From: Phycisphaerales bacterium | GTDB lineage: Bacteria; Planctomycetota; Phycisphaerae; UBA1845 | NCBI GenBank assembly: GCA_020639115.1 | Contig: JACKHG010000004.1 | Span: 186,001-250,000 of the forward strand | DNA: 64,000 bases | Direction: 5' to 3' | Shown here: in pieces, positions 25,916 to 36,447 of the stretch | How positions within the stretch are numbered: the first letter of the stretch is position 1 | Layout: each line of letters starts with the position of its first letter | The notes under the pieces: generated by a model | Databases searched by the model: none | What the model saw: the letters and a program-made list of their open reading frames with translations, nothing else | Told to the model about the DNA's origin: nothing | Position numbers and translations under genes: made by a program

Positions 25916-28900
25916 ATGAACGGCTGCCCGTCCACAGACCTGCTCGAACAATATGCCTTGGGGCGTCTGACAGGTAGACAAGCGACTTCGCTCGGCAACC
26001 ATCTCGAGTCCTGTGCGGCATGCGCCGACCGGCTCCGCGCCGTGGTCGGGGATATTGCATTTGCGGACGAAGTCCGCGCCGTCGCGCGGCGGCATCCGTC
26101 CGCAATCGCCGGCGCTACCGCTGGCGTGGACGCCGCATGCGATCTGGACGCGGCCTGCCCGACGATCCCTGGATACCGCATCGACCGCCGGATTCGACGG
26201 GGCGGGCAGGGCACGGTCTACGAGGCCTACCAGGAATCGACCCGCCGCCACGTCGCCGTCAAGGTACTCGACCGCGAAGCCACTGCCCGGCCGGGCGCCC
26301 GGCGCCGCTTTGAACGCGAAGTGGAACTGGCGGCGCGGCTGCGCCATCCCGCCATCGTCACCGTGCACGATTCCGGCATGCACGGGGGGCACCTGCACAT
26401 CGTCATGGACTACATTGCGGGCGAGCACCTCGATGCGTACGTCCGCAACCATGCCCCGAGCGCCGCCGGCAAGGTCGAGCTCTTCACCCGGATCGTGGAT
26501 GCCGTCAACCATGCCCACCGGCGCGGGATCATCCACCGCGACCTGAAGCCCTCCAACATTCTTGTCGATGCGGAAGGTCACCCCCACGTGCTGGACTTCG
26601 GCCTGGCCAAGCTCGCCAGCCCGGCTGAGGAATCCATCGACCGCACGGACATCTCCCTCGAGGGCCAGGTGCTCGGCACGCTCGCCTACATGTCGCCGGA
26701 GCACATCACCGGCCGCCCGGCGGACATCGAGGTGCGTTCCGATATCTACACCCTGGGCGTACTGCTTTTCCAAATGCTCACGGGCACCTTTCCCTACGAC
26801 GTGAAGGGCTCATACACGGGCGTGTTTCGCAACATTGCCGAGACGCCGCCCCTGCAACCCTCGAAGCTTGACCGCGCTCTCGACACGGATCTGGAGACCA
26901 TCGTACTCAAGTGTCTGGAGAAGGACCCCGCCCGCCGTTACGCGACTGCCGACGCCCTGGCCCAGGATCTACGGCACTACCGCGCGGGTGAGGCCATTGA
27001 CGCGCGCCGCGACAGCAGTTGGTACGTGCTGCGCAAGACGCTGCGCCGCCACCGGGTGGCAGCCACCGTCGCGTTCGCTTCCGTCCTGGTGCTGGCGATC
27101 GGGCTCGTCGCCATGACCCGCCTGCGGGCGGACGCCCAAAGCGCCCAGGTCAACGCCGAATGGCAGAGCTACCTCGGCAACCTCGCGGCGGCTGACAGCG
27201 CCATCAAGCTGCACGATCCGGTGGATGCCCGCACCCGGCTGGCGGCCATCGCGCCGCGTCAGCGCGACTGGCCCTGGCATTTCCTGCAGGCGCGCACGGA
27301 CGACGCCTTGGCCGTCTACGCCGGCTCACGATCAGAAGCGCAGGCGATCACATTCAGCCCCGACGGCACACGCCTCGCCACGAGTCTGGCCGACGGCGCG
27401 ATCACAGTGCGCAATGTTGCAACTGGCGAGACGGTCTGCAAACTCAATGCCGGTGGCGACAGTTGCTGGGCCCTCGCCTTTCATCCGCGTGGGGATATGC
27501 TCATTTCGGGCGACACCGGCGGACACCTGTACGCGTGGGATCTGACGACGGGCAGCTCCCAACCCGTCTCCATTGCAACCAACAGTTCGATTGTGCGGGT
27601 GGCGTGGAACGCGGCTGGCGACCTGCTCGCGGCGGGCGACACGAGCGGCAATGTCGCAGTCATCTCCTGGCCTTCCCAGAAACCGGTATTCTCCGACGAC
27701 CGGCGCAACGCGTGGCCCATCGCCGGACTGGCATTCGTTCGCAACGACAAGGCTCTGGCTGTCGCCGGTGTGGATCGCCATCTGCGCACCTGGAACCTCG
27801 ACACCGGCGCGCTGGCGGACGGCGACGATGTCGTCATCCATGACGACAACGTGGCGGACCTGGCCGTGGACCGATCGTGTCGGCGTTTGGTCTCAGCCGG
27901 ACTGGATCGGGCAGTGCGACTCTGGGATGCCGATACGCTTGTACCCATCGATGAGATCATTGACCTGCCTGCCCCACCATCCGCAGTGGCGTTCAGCCCC
28001 GACGGCACCTGCGTCACGATCGGGCTCTACAACGGCCAGCTCCTGCACTGGCGGCCCGGACAATCCCCTTCGCTCGTCACCCTGCAGGGTCACAGCGCGG
28101 AGATCCGCTGCGTAGCGTACAGTCCCACCGGTGACCTCGTCGCCTCCAGCAGCGTGGATGGCACCGTGCGTTTCTGGCCGCCGCCCGGAACCGAGCGCGA
28201 TGTACGGCGCAGCCACGCCGACCTCATCACCGCGCTGGCGGTAAGCCCGGACGGAGGCACGCTCGCCACGGGCTCAAAGGACTGCACGGTCGCCCTGTAT
28301 GACATGCCCACCGGCAGGCAGTATGCGGCGCTGGACCACCCCTTTCGGCTCGCCGAGCTGGCGTTCTCGCGCGACGGCCGGCGGCTCGCCGCAGCCACGG
28401 ACGAAGGCGCGATCTATCTGTGGGATATTGTTGAGCGCACTGTGCGGAGTGTGTTCTGTACCGACGGTTCCCGCGTTGTTGGGCTTGCCTTCGGACGGCA
28501 CGACGATCAGATAATCTGCGCCACCGCCCGCAGCGGCGTGTACGTGATCGGACTGGATGGCACGATTACGCAATCACGTGAAGTGCTTTCGCCTGCGGTG
28601 ACCGCCGCCATCCACGACCACTGGGTCGTTATCGGCAATGCCGACGGTGGCGTCAGCATTCATCACCTCGCGGATGGAAAAACCGCCGCAACGCTGCCGC
28701 TGAACGACTGCATCACGATGGGCATCGCATTCAGTCCGGATGGCGCGCGTCTGGCGACCACGTCCTCGGACGGCATCATCAGGATCTGGCGTAGTGGTGA
28801 CTGGACATTGGAGCGTTATTTCGCCGGCCACGTCGGCACGGCGACGGAACTCACATTCAATTCAACCGGTGACCGGCTGATATCCGGCGGTCACGACAAC

Positions 28901-29632
28901 TTGGTGCGGCTCTGGGATGTGCACACCGGCACGCCGCTGCTGGCGTTAGCGGGCCACACCGGGATGATCACTTGTCTTGCGTTCATTCCCGGGACCGACG
29001 ACTTTGCTTCCGGTTCGCTGGACATGAGTGTTCGACTCTGGCGTCCATCTCCGGAAACGAGTCTGGCGGACTGGCTTGCTGACTGCAGTGCCCGCCGGGC
29101 GCTGGCGGCTGCACGCCGCCCTGCACCGGAAACAGCCCCCCCGTTCGAGGTTGATGCGGACGCCCTCGAGCGTGTGCGCACGCAGGAGTCATTGGACCGT
29201 GCCACGGCGCAGCGCCGCCAGGCCGTGAAGTTGGAAAACCGCGCGTGGAACAAGGCCAAATCGCCCGACTTGCAGCCGTCGGAATACGCAGCCGCCCTGC
29301 GTGACGCCTCCGACTCCGTCGCGCTGGACTGCAACTGGATCACACTCAAAACAAGGGCTGCAGCGCTCTACCGGACGGGACACTACGCGGAGGCGCTGAC
29401 CGAGTTTCGCGAGTGCTTCGCGATGCACGGGGACTGCCAGCCCCACTACGCCAGCGATCTGCCACTTTACGCCATGGCGGCGTGGCAAGCTGGCGAAAGG
29501 GACGAGGCCCGGCGTATCCTCGATCTGGTCAAGCACCTCGACGACCTCAACTGGCAGGGAGACGAATCCCTGATCGCCGGCCTGATTGCCGAAGCCGAAG
29601 GCCTGATTGAAGCACCCGCCGTTGCCCGCTGA
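25916..29632 (+). CDS. receptor Ser/Thr kinase with anti-sigma zinc motif and WD40 propeller
   Basis: A 1238-residue protein. The first 45 residues carry an anti-sigma-type zinc motif, His29-x3-Cys33-x2-Cys36 (NHLESCAAC). The kinase domain (about 85-345) is complete: IRRGGQGTVYEAY, HVAVKVL, HRDLKPSNI, DFGLAKL, MSPEHITG. A single membrane segment lies at about 378-403. Then follow many WD40 repeats from about 465 to 1045 (FSPDGTRLATSLADG, LWDADT, VRLWDVHTG), enough for at least one beta-propeller, likely two. A helical TPR-like tail ends the protein. By layout the propeller is extracytoplasmic and could sense a ligand, with kinase and anti-sigma motif inside. It directly follows an ECF sigma gene. 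Confidence 0.93.
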   Translation: MNGCPSTDLLEQYALGRLTGRQATSLGNHLESCAACADRLRAVVGDIAFADEVRAVARRHPSAIAGATAGVDAACDLDAACPTIPGYRIDRRIRRGGQGTVYEAYQESTRRHVAVKVLDREATARPGARRRFEREVELAARLRHPAIVTVHDSGMHGGHLHIVMDYIAGEHLDAYVRNHAPSAAGKVELFTRIVDAVNHAHRRGIIHRDLKPSNILVDAEGHPHVLDFGLAKLASPAEESIDRTDISLEGQVLGTLAYMSPEHITGRPADIEVRSDIYTLGVLLFQMLTGTFPYDVKGSYTGVFRNIAETPPLQPSKLDRALDTDLETIVLKCLEKDPARRYATADALAQDLRHYRAGEAIDARRDSSWYVLRKTLRRHRVAATVAFASVLVLAIGLVAMTRLRADAQSAQVNAEWQSYLGNLAAADSAIKLHDPVDARTRLAAIAPRQRDWPWHFLQARTDDALAVYAGSRSEAQAITFSPDGTRLATSLADGAITVRNVATGETVCKLNAGGDSCWALAFHPRGDMLISGDTGGHLYAWDLTTGSSQPVSIATNSSIVRVAWNAAGDLLAAGDTSGNVAVISWPSQKPVFSDDRRNAWPIAGLAFVRNDKALAVAGVDRHLRTWNLDTGALADGDDVVIHDDNVADLAVDRSCRRLVSAGLDRAVRLWDADTLVPIDEIIDLPAPPSAVAFSPDGTCVTIGLYNGQLLHWRPGQSPSLVTLQGHSAEIRCVAYSPTGDLVASSSVDGTVRFWPPPGTERDVRRSHADLITALAVSPDGGTLATGSKDCTVALYDMPTGRQYAALDHPFRLAELAFSRDGRRLAAATDEGAIYLWDIVERTVRSVFCTDGSRVVGLAFGRHDDQIICATARSGVYVIGLDGTITQSREVLSPAVTAAIHDHWVVIGNADGGVSIHHLADGKTAATLPLNDCITMGIAFSPDGARLATTSSDGIIRIWRSGDWTLERYFAGHVGTATELTFNSTGDRLISGGHDNLVRLWDVHTGTPLLALAGHTGMITCLAFIPGTDDFASGSLDMSVRLWRPSPETSLADWLADCSARRALAAARRPAPETAPPFEVDADALERVRTQESLDRATAQRRQAVKLENRAWNKAKSPDLQPSEYAAALRDASDSVALDCNWITLKTRAAALYRTGHYAEALTEFRECFAMHGDCQPHYASDLPLYAMAAWQAGERDEARRILDLVKHLDDLNWQGDESLIAGLIAEAEGLIEAPAVAR

Positions 29633-29798
29633 GGAGCTGACCGGCGGACCTGGCCACCACCAGCCGCAACTTCTCCGGAAGCGGCCAGTCCTCCCGCGCC
29701 AAAAAGCCGATCCGAAAATTATGTTTCAGGGCGCGCAAGTTTCGCGGTCGAGCGGCGTATCTGTAGGCGGAGGGGGAGCATTGGAAGGAGCTGCAACC

Positions 29799-30155
29799 GT
29801 GATCACCGAGTCCCGTTGGAGGTTGGTCCGCAACCCGATGCCAATTTCCGCCAGGCCCGACATGTTTCCCGAACTGCTGACCGATGTGAAATGGCTGCAC
29901 GTCGAACAGGCGTACCGGCTGACCGGCCAGGAGCTCACCGCTCTGCGCCTGTTGTGCCGCGGATACTCCAACCAGCAGCTCGCCGAGCACCTGGGCATCG
30001 CCCTGCCCACCGTCCGCAGCCACCTGCGGGCGCTCTACCGCAAGTTCGACCGGCGCGATCGTATCGGCGTGCTGCTGGAGCTCATCCACCTGTTCGCCGA
30101 CGGGGATCCGGTCGCGGGCGTCACTCGTGGCGCAGCGCATCGATCGGATGGATGA
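29799..30155 (+). CDS. stand-alone LuxR/GerE-type DNA-binding protein
   Basis: A 118-residue regulator read from GTG 29799, 8 bases after GGAAGGAG; longer frames to 29607 or 29721 lack a good ribosome-binding site. The helix-turn-helix is LTGQELTALRLLCRGYSNQQLAEHLGIALPTVRSHLRALYRKF at about 50-95. No receiver domain is present. It follows the WD40 kinase by 166 bases and overlaps the 3' end of the convergent permease gene by 35 bases. It might respond to the kinase, but that is inference. Confidence 0.75.
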   Translation: MITESRWRLVRNPMPISARPDMFPELLTDVKWLHVEQAYRLTGQELTALRLLCRGYSNQQLAEHLGIALPTVRSHLRALYRKFDRRDRIGVLLELIHLFADGDPVAGVTRGAAHRSDG

Positions 30156-31385
30156 TCGCCGCCTTCAGCGCCGGCATCAGTCCGAAGAAGATGCCCACGC
30201 CCGCGCTGAAGCCCAGCGCCAGCGCCACCGACCAGCCCGGCACCTTCACCTCGGTCATGCTCGGGTGCATGGACGCCAGCGCCGCCAGGCCGTAGCCCAG
30301 CACGATGCCGATCGCGCCCCCCACCGTGCTGAGCACGACGGACTCGGTGAGGAACTGCATGAGGATGTCGCGCCGGCGCGCGCCGACGCTCTTGCGCAAC
30401 CCGATCTCGCGCGTCCGCTCGGCCACGCTCACCAGCATCACGTTCATGATGCCGATGCCGCCGACGAGCAGCGAGATGCTCACGATGCCCGCCAGCACGC
30501 TCGTTGCGATCGTGCGGATCTTGTGAAACTCCTGCAGGATCTGGTCCTGCTTGAACAGCCCGAAATCGTTGGCCTGTCCGGGCTTGAGCCCGTGCCGCTG
30601 CCGCAGGATCCGCACGAGCTGCCCCTCGGCCCGCGGGATCTTGTCCTCCGCCGCCGCCTCCACGAAGAACGCCAGGTAGTCGCGCTGCTCCGGGTACATC
30701 TTCAGCGCGGTCGTCCACGGCACGCAGATCACCTGGTCCTGGTTCTCCCCCATGAAGCTGCCCTTGGCCTCCAGCAGCCCGATCACCTGGAAGCGCTGGC
30801 TGTCGATGTGGATGTAGTCCCCCACCAGCGACTCGTCGCATTCCAGCTTGCGCAGCACCTCCCGGCCGAGGACGCAGACCTGCGCAGCGTTCTCGACGTC
30901 CACCGGCCCGTAGAACCGCCCCAGGTCGACGTAGTAGTTGCGGATCGGCTGGAACAGCTCGTTCGTCCCGCGCAGGTTGATGCCGGTGAGCTGCCGCCGC
31001 CCGTACTCCACCGTGGAATTGTGAAAAACAACCGGCGACGTGCGCCGCACAGCGTCTGCGTGCGTATCCACCGACTGGATGTCCGTGATTGACAGCTCCG
31101 CCGGACGCAGGAACTCGCCCCGCGGTCCGCGGATCCACTCCGGGTAGCACACCATCATGTTGGTACCCAGCCCGCGCAGAAAATTCGTCACGTAGTCGCC
31201 GAAACCCTGCGTCAGCGACACCACCGTGATGATCGAGGTCACCGCGATGATGATCCCCAGCACCGTCAGCAGCGAACGCACCTTGTTCGCCCAGATCTGC
31301 ACGAGCGCGGTGACCACGGCGCCGCCGATCAGCGCCACCCCGCCGGGTATCGCCACCAGCATGTGCAAGACGGCGTATAGCAGCC

Positions 31386-31389
<4 letters not shown>
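30121..31389 (-). CDS. MacB/FtsX-type ABC transporter permease
   Basis: A 422-residue permease of the MacB/LolCE type. The N-terminal membrane helix (RSLLTVLGIIIAVTSIITVVSL) is followed by a periplasmic MacB_PCD-like domain (about 65-270). A C-terminal FtsX core has three helices (SVLAGIVSISLLVGGIGIMNVML, STVGGAIGIVLGYGLAALA, VALALGFSAGVGIFFGLMPA) and the coupling sequence ERTREIGLRKSVGARRRDIL. It is last in a three-gene operon, overlapping the ATPase gene by 4 bases. No outer-membrane TolC gene is near. Confidence 0.93.
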
Positions 31390-32146
<757 letters not shown>

Positions 32147-32150
<4 letters not shown>

Positions 32151-33556
32151 TCGGCTGACGCCTGGGAATGTTCAACCGGCGTGGTCTCTTGCGTTCCTGC
32201 CGACTCTGTCGAATTCGTGGCCGCATCCGCCGACTCCGCCGCCGACGGCTCCGCCCGCGCTACCGCCGGCTCAGCCGGTTCCTCGCTCGGCTTGATCTCC
32301 CTGGTCACCTTCACCGTGGACTTGTCCGCCAACTGGTCCAGACTGCGATACGGCCCCGTGACGACCTGGTCCCCGGCGGCAATGCCGTCCACGATCTCGA
32401 CCCGCTGCGTGTCGCTGATCCCCGTGTCCACGAGCCGCGCCTCGGCCTTGCCATCGTTCACGCAGAACACGAGCTTGACGTACTGGGCGCTCCGCTCAGC
32501 CGCTTCCTCGTCGCCCGCGACCTGTTCGTCGTGCGCGGCGACGAGTTCCTTGGGCAGATCGCGCCGCTTGCGGTAGACGACGGCCTCCACGGGCACGGTC
32601 AGCGCATCGGCGCGGCGGTCCACTTCGATCTCCACGTTGGCGGTCATGCCCGGCTTCACGCTTTCGTCCGCCTCGGTGATCATCACGAGCGCCTCGAAGG
32701 TCACGACGTCGCGGCCGACCGCTTTCGTCCCGCCGGTCGCGACGCTCATCACCCGGCCCGGGACGCTGCGCCGCGTGTTGGACTGCAGGTAGACCCGCGC
32801 CGGTTGATCCGGCTGAACCAGCGGCGCATCCCCCTCGTCCACCCGGCAGCGCACCATCATCTTGGAGAGGTCGCTGACCACCATGATCCGCGTGCCGGGA
32901 TTGTTCATCGTTCCGGTGACGACGACCTCGCCCTGCTTGGCGAAGAGCTGCGACACCACCCCGCTGATCGGCGCGGTGATCACCGTCTTGGCCAGATCCT
33001 CGCGCGCCGATTCGAGCATCGCCTCCGCCTCGACGAGTTCCTGGCGACGCATCTCCAGCACCGCGTCCGCCCCGATCTGCGCCGTGTGGTAATCCGCAAG
33101 TTCGATCGACGACGCCGAGCCGTCCTCCGCGAAGCCCATGCAGCGCTTGAAGTCCCGGTCCGCCTTCTCGAAATCCGCCTGCGCCTGCCGCACCATCGCC
33201 TTCAGCTTCGCCACGTTCGCCTGAGCCGACAGTACGCGGGCGCGGTACTCGGCATCGTCGAGGCGGCACAGCAGATCGTCTTTCTTCACTTCCGATCCGG
33301 ACCCGACCGGCATCTCCACGATCTTCGAAACCAGCTCCGAGCTGATGTCCACCTCGTCGTAGGCTTCGACATCGCCGGGCGCCTGCACCGTGCGCACGAT
33401 CTCAGACGCCACCGGGGCCGCCGTTTCCACGTCGATCACCACCGGGTCGGCCACGTTCAGCACGCTCGTGCCGTCCGAGCGCCGCGCCATGCCGTTGAGC
33501 ACGAACAGGCCGGCGACCACCGCGATGAGCAATACGCCGATGAGCAGGTTCTTCAT
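32147..33556 (-). CDS. periplasmic membrane-fusion (HlyD/MacA-like) protein
   Basis: A 469-residue adaptor with an N-terminal anchor (LLIGVLLIAVVAGLFVLNG), half-motifs of a lipoyl domain (VQAPGDVEAYDEVDISSELVSKIVEM and TAPISGVVSQLFAKQGEVV), and a coiled-coil hairpin between (about 110-190). A beta-barrel region follows, and an acidic, Ala-rich C-terminal tail replaces a longer conserved end. ATG 33556 is 8 bases after GGGAAGG; a GTG two codons upstream is also possible. First gene of the export operon. Confidence 0.92.
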
Positions 33557-33624
33557 GAGCACTGCCTTCCCAACTGCGGTTCCTTGTCCCCGGACCGCGC
33601 GACGGCGTCAGCCGGCGCGCCTGC

Positions 33625-34365
33625 CTACATCCCTCCGCTGCTGGCCTGCGCTACGGTCAGAACGGTCCGTATCAGCGTCCCGACCCCCACGCACAGTCCG
33701 CACCACAACCACACGCGCCAACCCGTCAACTGCCGGGTCACGTGCAGTCCGATGAGCACCGCCACCCAGAACCAGAGGCGAAACGGGTCCAGCACCGTCG
33801 CCAGGCCCGACAGCGCAGCCACCTCCACGCGACCCGGCTCGCCACCCGCCATCAGCACCGCGACCAGCGGCTTCAACGAGGTATCCACGTCGAGCGTGTG
33901 ATAGCGCAGCATCAACGCGAACCGCACGATCGCTCCGATTACGTCGATCGCCGACGCGTAGACCACAATCGACAGCAGCGTGTGCCATTCCGCCTTCCGC
34001 CCGGTCAGCGCCACCGCTCCGAACAGCACCGCAGCAATTAGCAGAATCGTCACCAGCAGGCCCGCCGGCTCCGCCACCACCGCCGCGATCCGCAGCAGCA
34101 CACGTTCGAAGTCGCCCTGCTTCCGCACCGCGTCGTACTGCTCGCGCAGCACCGAGCGCTCCACCACGTCGCGCTGCGTGGCATCCAGCGCCGTGATCCG
34201 CTGCTGCACGCGCTGATCCACCGTGCGGTCGATCAGGCCCGTTTGCACCGTGGCATAGCCGATCAGCGTCACGGCCACCAGCAGGATGACGAGCGGCCAG
34301 CCGTAGCGCGGCACGTCCTCCACCTGCGCAAAAGCGCGCCGCGGAGACCACAGCATCAATGCCAT
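33625..34365 (-). CDS. Yip1-domain membrane protein
   Basis: A membrane protein of 246 residues from ATG 34365 (MALMLWSPRRAFAQVED), the usual start of a Yip1-domain protein (short SPRxxF motif, then about five helices). Helices include GWPLVILLVAVTLIGYATV, LLVTILLIAAVLFGAVAL and FWVAVLIGLHVTRQL. The frame is open upstream to 34488, so a longer start is possible. It is just upstream of the MacAB-like operon (68 bases) and may belong to it. Function unknown. Confidence 0.7.
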   Translation of the reverse strand: MALMLWSPRRAFAQVEDVPRYGWPLVILLVAVTLIGYATVQTGLIDRTVDQRVQQRITALDATQRDVVERSVLREQYDAVRKQGDFERVLLRIAAVVAEPAGLLVTILLIAAVLFGAVALTGRKAEWHTLLSIVVYASAIDVIGAIVRFALMLRYHTLDVDTSLKPLVAVLMAGGEPGRVEVAALSGLATVLDPFRLWFWVAVLIGLHVTRQLTGWRVWLWCGLCVGVGTLIRTVLTVAQASSGGM

Positions 34366-34639
34366 GCCCCCGAGGCCGGTCGCCGATTCCGGTTTCTGCG
34401 CCAGCGTGCTCAGCGGAACGCTCCACGACCCAGCAAGAAAGTCACCGCAGGCGGTGCGGCTGGGCGACGCGAGTATACCGCGCCCCACCCTAGCCCCACG
34501 TCTATTCGTGCACGGAGGCGTGTAATTCGATGTGCCCGGACAAAAACAGACATTGACCCCGGTTGCGGGGGCCGCGCGGAAATGGTGATTGCCGATCAGG
34601 TGATGCCGTATGCGCGGGGAGGTGATTCCCCGACGTGGC

Positions 34640-35410
34640 TCAGTTCGCGCCGCGCAGACCGAGGTGGTAGGTGCGGCCGCCGATCTCGATCGTCACGCTT
34701 TGCCGGTCCACGGCGCGCACGATCGCATTCTCGATCCGCTCGCCCTCCGCCACGATCGCGCCGTTGATCACCGCCATCCGTGTCCGGCCGCTGAGCATGA
34801 TGCCGCTGACCCGGAAGCGACTCTGCACGTCAGTCACCGGCGGGGACACACCACCCTGGCTGACCTGCGCTGGAGTGCTGCGCGCAGGGTTGCTACCCCG
34901 TGCCGCACCCGCACTTGCGGGCTCGGTCAGGCCGGTGAGTCCCGCCGGCATCGGTGACATGATCGACGTGCCCGCATCGGTTTTGACCGGTGCAGCCGTC
35001 GGCGCCTGGTACAACGAATCGCTCGGGGTGGTCGGCTTCGTCATCGATGCCGGTTGCGTCATGGCGGGAGGAACGGCGCCGGCCGGCGCAGCACTCAGAT
35101 CGCCGGTGTAGCGGGGCACGATCTCCGCGACCTCGGGATCCGGCGTTACGGGCAGCCAGCGTTGGAAGCCGCGGCCCCAGTCCGGCTGACGCAGGATGAC
35201 CACCGTCGCGATGGTCAAAACCACCAGGATCACGGTCGCCACGGACGGCACGTACCTGCGGCGCGATCCAGTCCGTGCCGGAGCAGCCGGTTGGCGGCTG
35301 GGCGCCGTCGCCTCAGCAGCCGGAGTCAATACCACCGGCGACGGCAGCGGCACGGCTTGCGTCGCCTGCTGGTCCTGCGCCCGCCGCAGTGCATTCTCGA
35401 TCACACTCAC
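34640..35410 (-). CDS. GspB-like type II secretion/pilus accessory protein
   Basis: A 256-residue protein read from GTG 35410, which overlaps the stop of the GspA-like ATPase gene by 4 bases. N-terminal cytoplasmic piece (VSVIENALRRAQDQQ), one membrane helix (VPSVATVILVVLTIATVVIL, about 50-70), a Pro/Ala/Thr-rich periplasmic linker and a C-terminal GspB domain (FRVSGIMLSGRTRMAVINGAIVAEGE ... YHLGLRG). GspA/GspB pairs help the secretin cross the cell wall during type II secretion assembly. No other gsp gene lies in the window. Confidence 0.85.
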   Translation of the reverse strand: MSVIENALRRAQDQQATQAVPLPSPVVLTPAAEATAPSRQPAAPARTGSRRRYVPSVATVILVVLTIATVVILRQPDWGRGFQRWLPVTPDPEVAEIVPRYTGDLSAAPAGAVPPAMTQPASMTKPTTPSDSLYQAPTAAPVKTDAGTSIMSPMPAGLTGLTEPASAGAARGSNPARSTPAQVSQGGVSPPVTDVQSRFRVSGIMLSGRTRMAVINGAIVAEGERIENAIVRAVDRQSVTIEIGGRTYHLGLRGAN

Positions 35411-36228
35411 TGGCCGATCCCCTGCAATTCCTCGACGGCGCCGCGCACCGCCGCTACGCCCACGTCCGCTTCGCCCCGGCTGAACGCCGCCAACAGCGCC
35501 ATGTCGCACGCCGAGTTCACCTGCCGGGGAATTCCCTGTGCAAACTCGTGCACCATCTCCAGCGCCTGCGGCTCGAACCGCGGATGCTCGCCGGCGCCCG
35601 CGACGCTCAGCCGATGGGCCACGTAGCGGGCGGTGTCCTCCGGGCCCATCCCCTTCAGGTAGTAGTACACGCCGATCCGCTGCCGCAATTGCCGCAGCCG
35701 GTGGTCGTTCAACCGCGTCCGCAGCTCCGGCTGGCCCACCAGCACGATCTGCAGCAGCTTGCGGTCCTCCGTCTCCAGGTTGCTCAGCAACCGGATGTTC
35801 TCCAGCATCGCGGGCGACAGCGTCTGCGCCTCGTCGATGATCAGCACGACGTCGTTGCCGCGCGCCGCCTGCTCGAGCAGGTGCGCGTTCAACCGGTCGC
35901 GCATCGCGAGCAGGTCGCCGCGCACGTCGCTGACGCCCAACTCGTTGAGAATCGCGCGCAGCAGTTGCCCCTCGCTCAGCCGTGGATTCAGGATCAGCGC
36001 GGTCTGAAACGTGGCCTCCAGCTCGCGCAGCAACGCCCGGCAGAGCGTCGTCTTGCCCGAGCCCACCTCGCCCACCAGCACGATGAAGCCCTTGTGCTGG
36101 CGAATCCCGAAGAGCAGATGATCGATCGCCGAGCGGTGGCCCGGCGAGAAATGCAGAAACCGCGTCCCCGGCGTCAGGGAAAACGGCATCTCGCGCAGTT
36201 TGAAATGGTCCAGATACACCGGCAGCAC
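35407..36228 (-). CDS. ExeA/GspA-family AAA ATPase
   Basis: A 273-residue ATPase that opens MLPVYLDHFKLREMPFSLTPG, typical of ExeA/GspA. Walker A is GEVGSGKTT near 53, Walker B VVLIIDEAQ near 127, and sensor-type residues appear in QPELRTRLN. Unlike some ExeA proteins it has no membrane segment or peptidoglycan-binding domain at the C-terminus; the GspB-like protein encoded immediately downstream would supply the membrane contact. Confidence 0.93.
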   Translation of the reverse strand: MLPVYLDHFKLREMPFSLTPGTRFLHFSPGHRSAIDHLLFGIRQHKGFIVLVGEVGSGKTTLCRALLRELEATFQTALILNPRLSEGQLLRAILNELGVSDVRGDLLAMRDRLNAHLLEQAARGNDVVLIIDEAQTLSPAMLENIRLLSNLETEDRKLLQIVLVGQPELRTRLNDHRLRQLRQRIGVYYYLKGMGPEDTARYVAHRLSVAGAGEHPRFEPQALEMVHEFAQGIPRQVNSACDMALLAAFSRGEADVGVAAVRGAVEELQGIGQ

Positions 36229-36276
36229 ACTCCATTATCGGGCGATCGCCCTACCGTTCTCTTCGGCATAACCGAG

Positions 36277-36296
36277 CCGCGACCGTAAGGGAGCGG
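36277..36296 (+). repeat. dispersed hairpin repeat, copy 2 (GUAA cap)
   Basis: Reads CCGC-GA-CC-GTAA-GG-GA-GCGG on the plus strand. As RNA it folds to a 4-bp outer stem, tandem G.A mismatches, a 2-bp inner stem and a GUAA (GNRA) tetraloop. It lies in the leader of selD, 10 bases before copy 3. Confidence 0.75.
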
Positions 36297-36306
36297 ACGA
36301 TCCGCG

Positions 36307-36326
36307 CCGCGAGCGCAAGCGAGCGG
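36307..36326 (+). repeat. dispersed hairpin repeat, copy 3 (GCAA cap)
   Basis: Reads CCGC-GA-GC-GCAA-GC-GA-GCGG. Same outer stem and tandem G.A as copy 2, but the inner pairs and GNRA loop differ in a compensatory way. Preceded by GATCCG, as is copy 4. Confidence 0.78.
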
Positions 36327-36447
36327 GCCGGCAACACGGCGGCTGGACCACGCTGCAGCGTCCAGAGTCTGCGTCAGCGCATCCTCCCCTCACCGCTTAT
36401 CGGACGCCAAGTTGGCAACTACCCAGCCCCCAGCTAAGCTGCACACC

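Noticed and set aside
34605..34630. CGGGGA/TCCCCG hairpin as a terminator
   Set aside because: A 6-bp stem is present downstream of the GspB-like gene, but no T run follows on either strand.
35411..36235. N-terminal extension of the GspB-like frame
   Set aside because: It is antisense-free but out of frame across the GspA ATPase gene; the GTG at 35410 overlapping the ATPase stop is the natural start.
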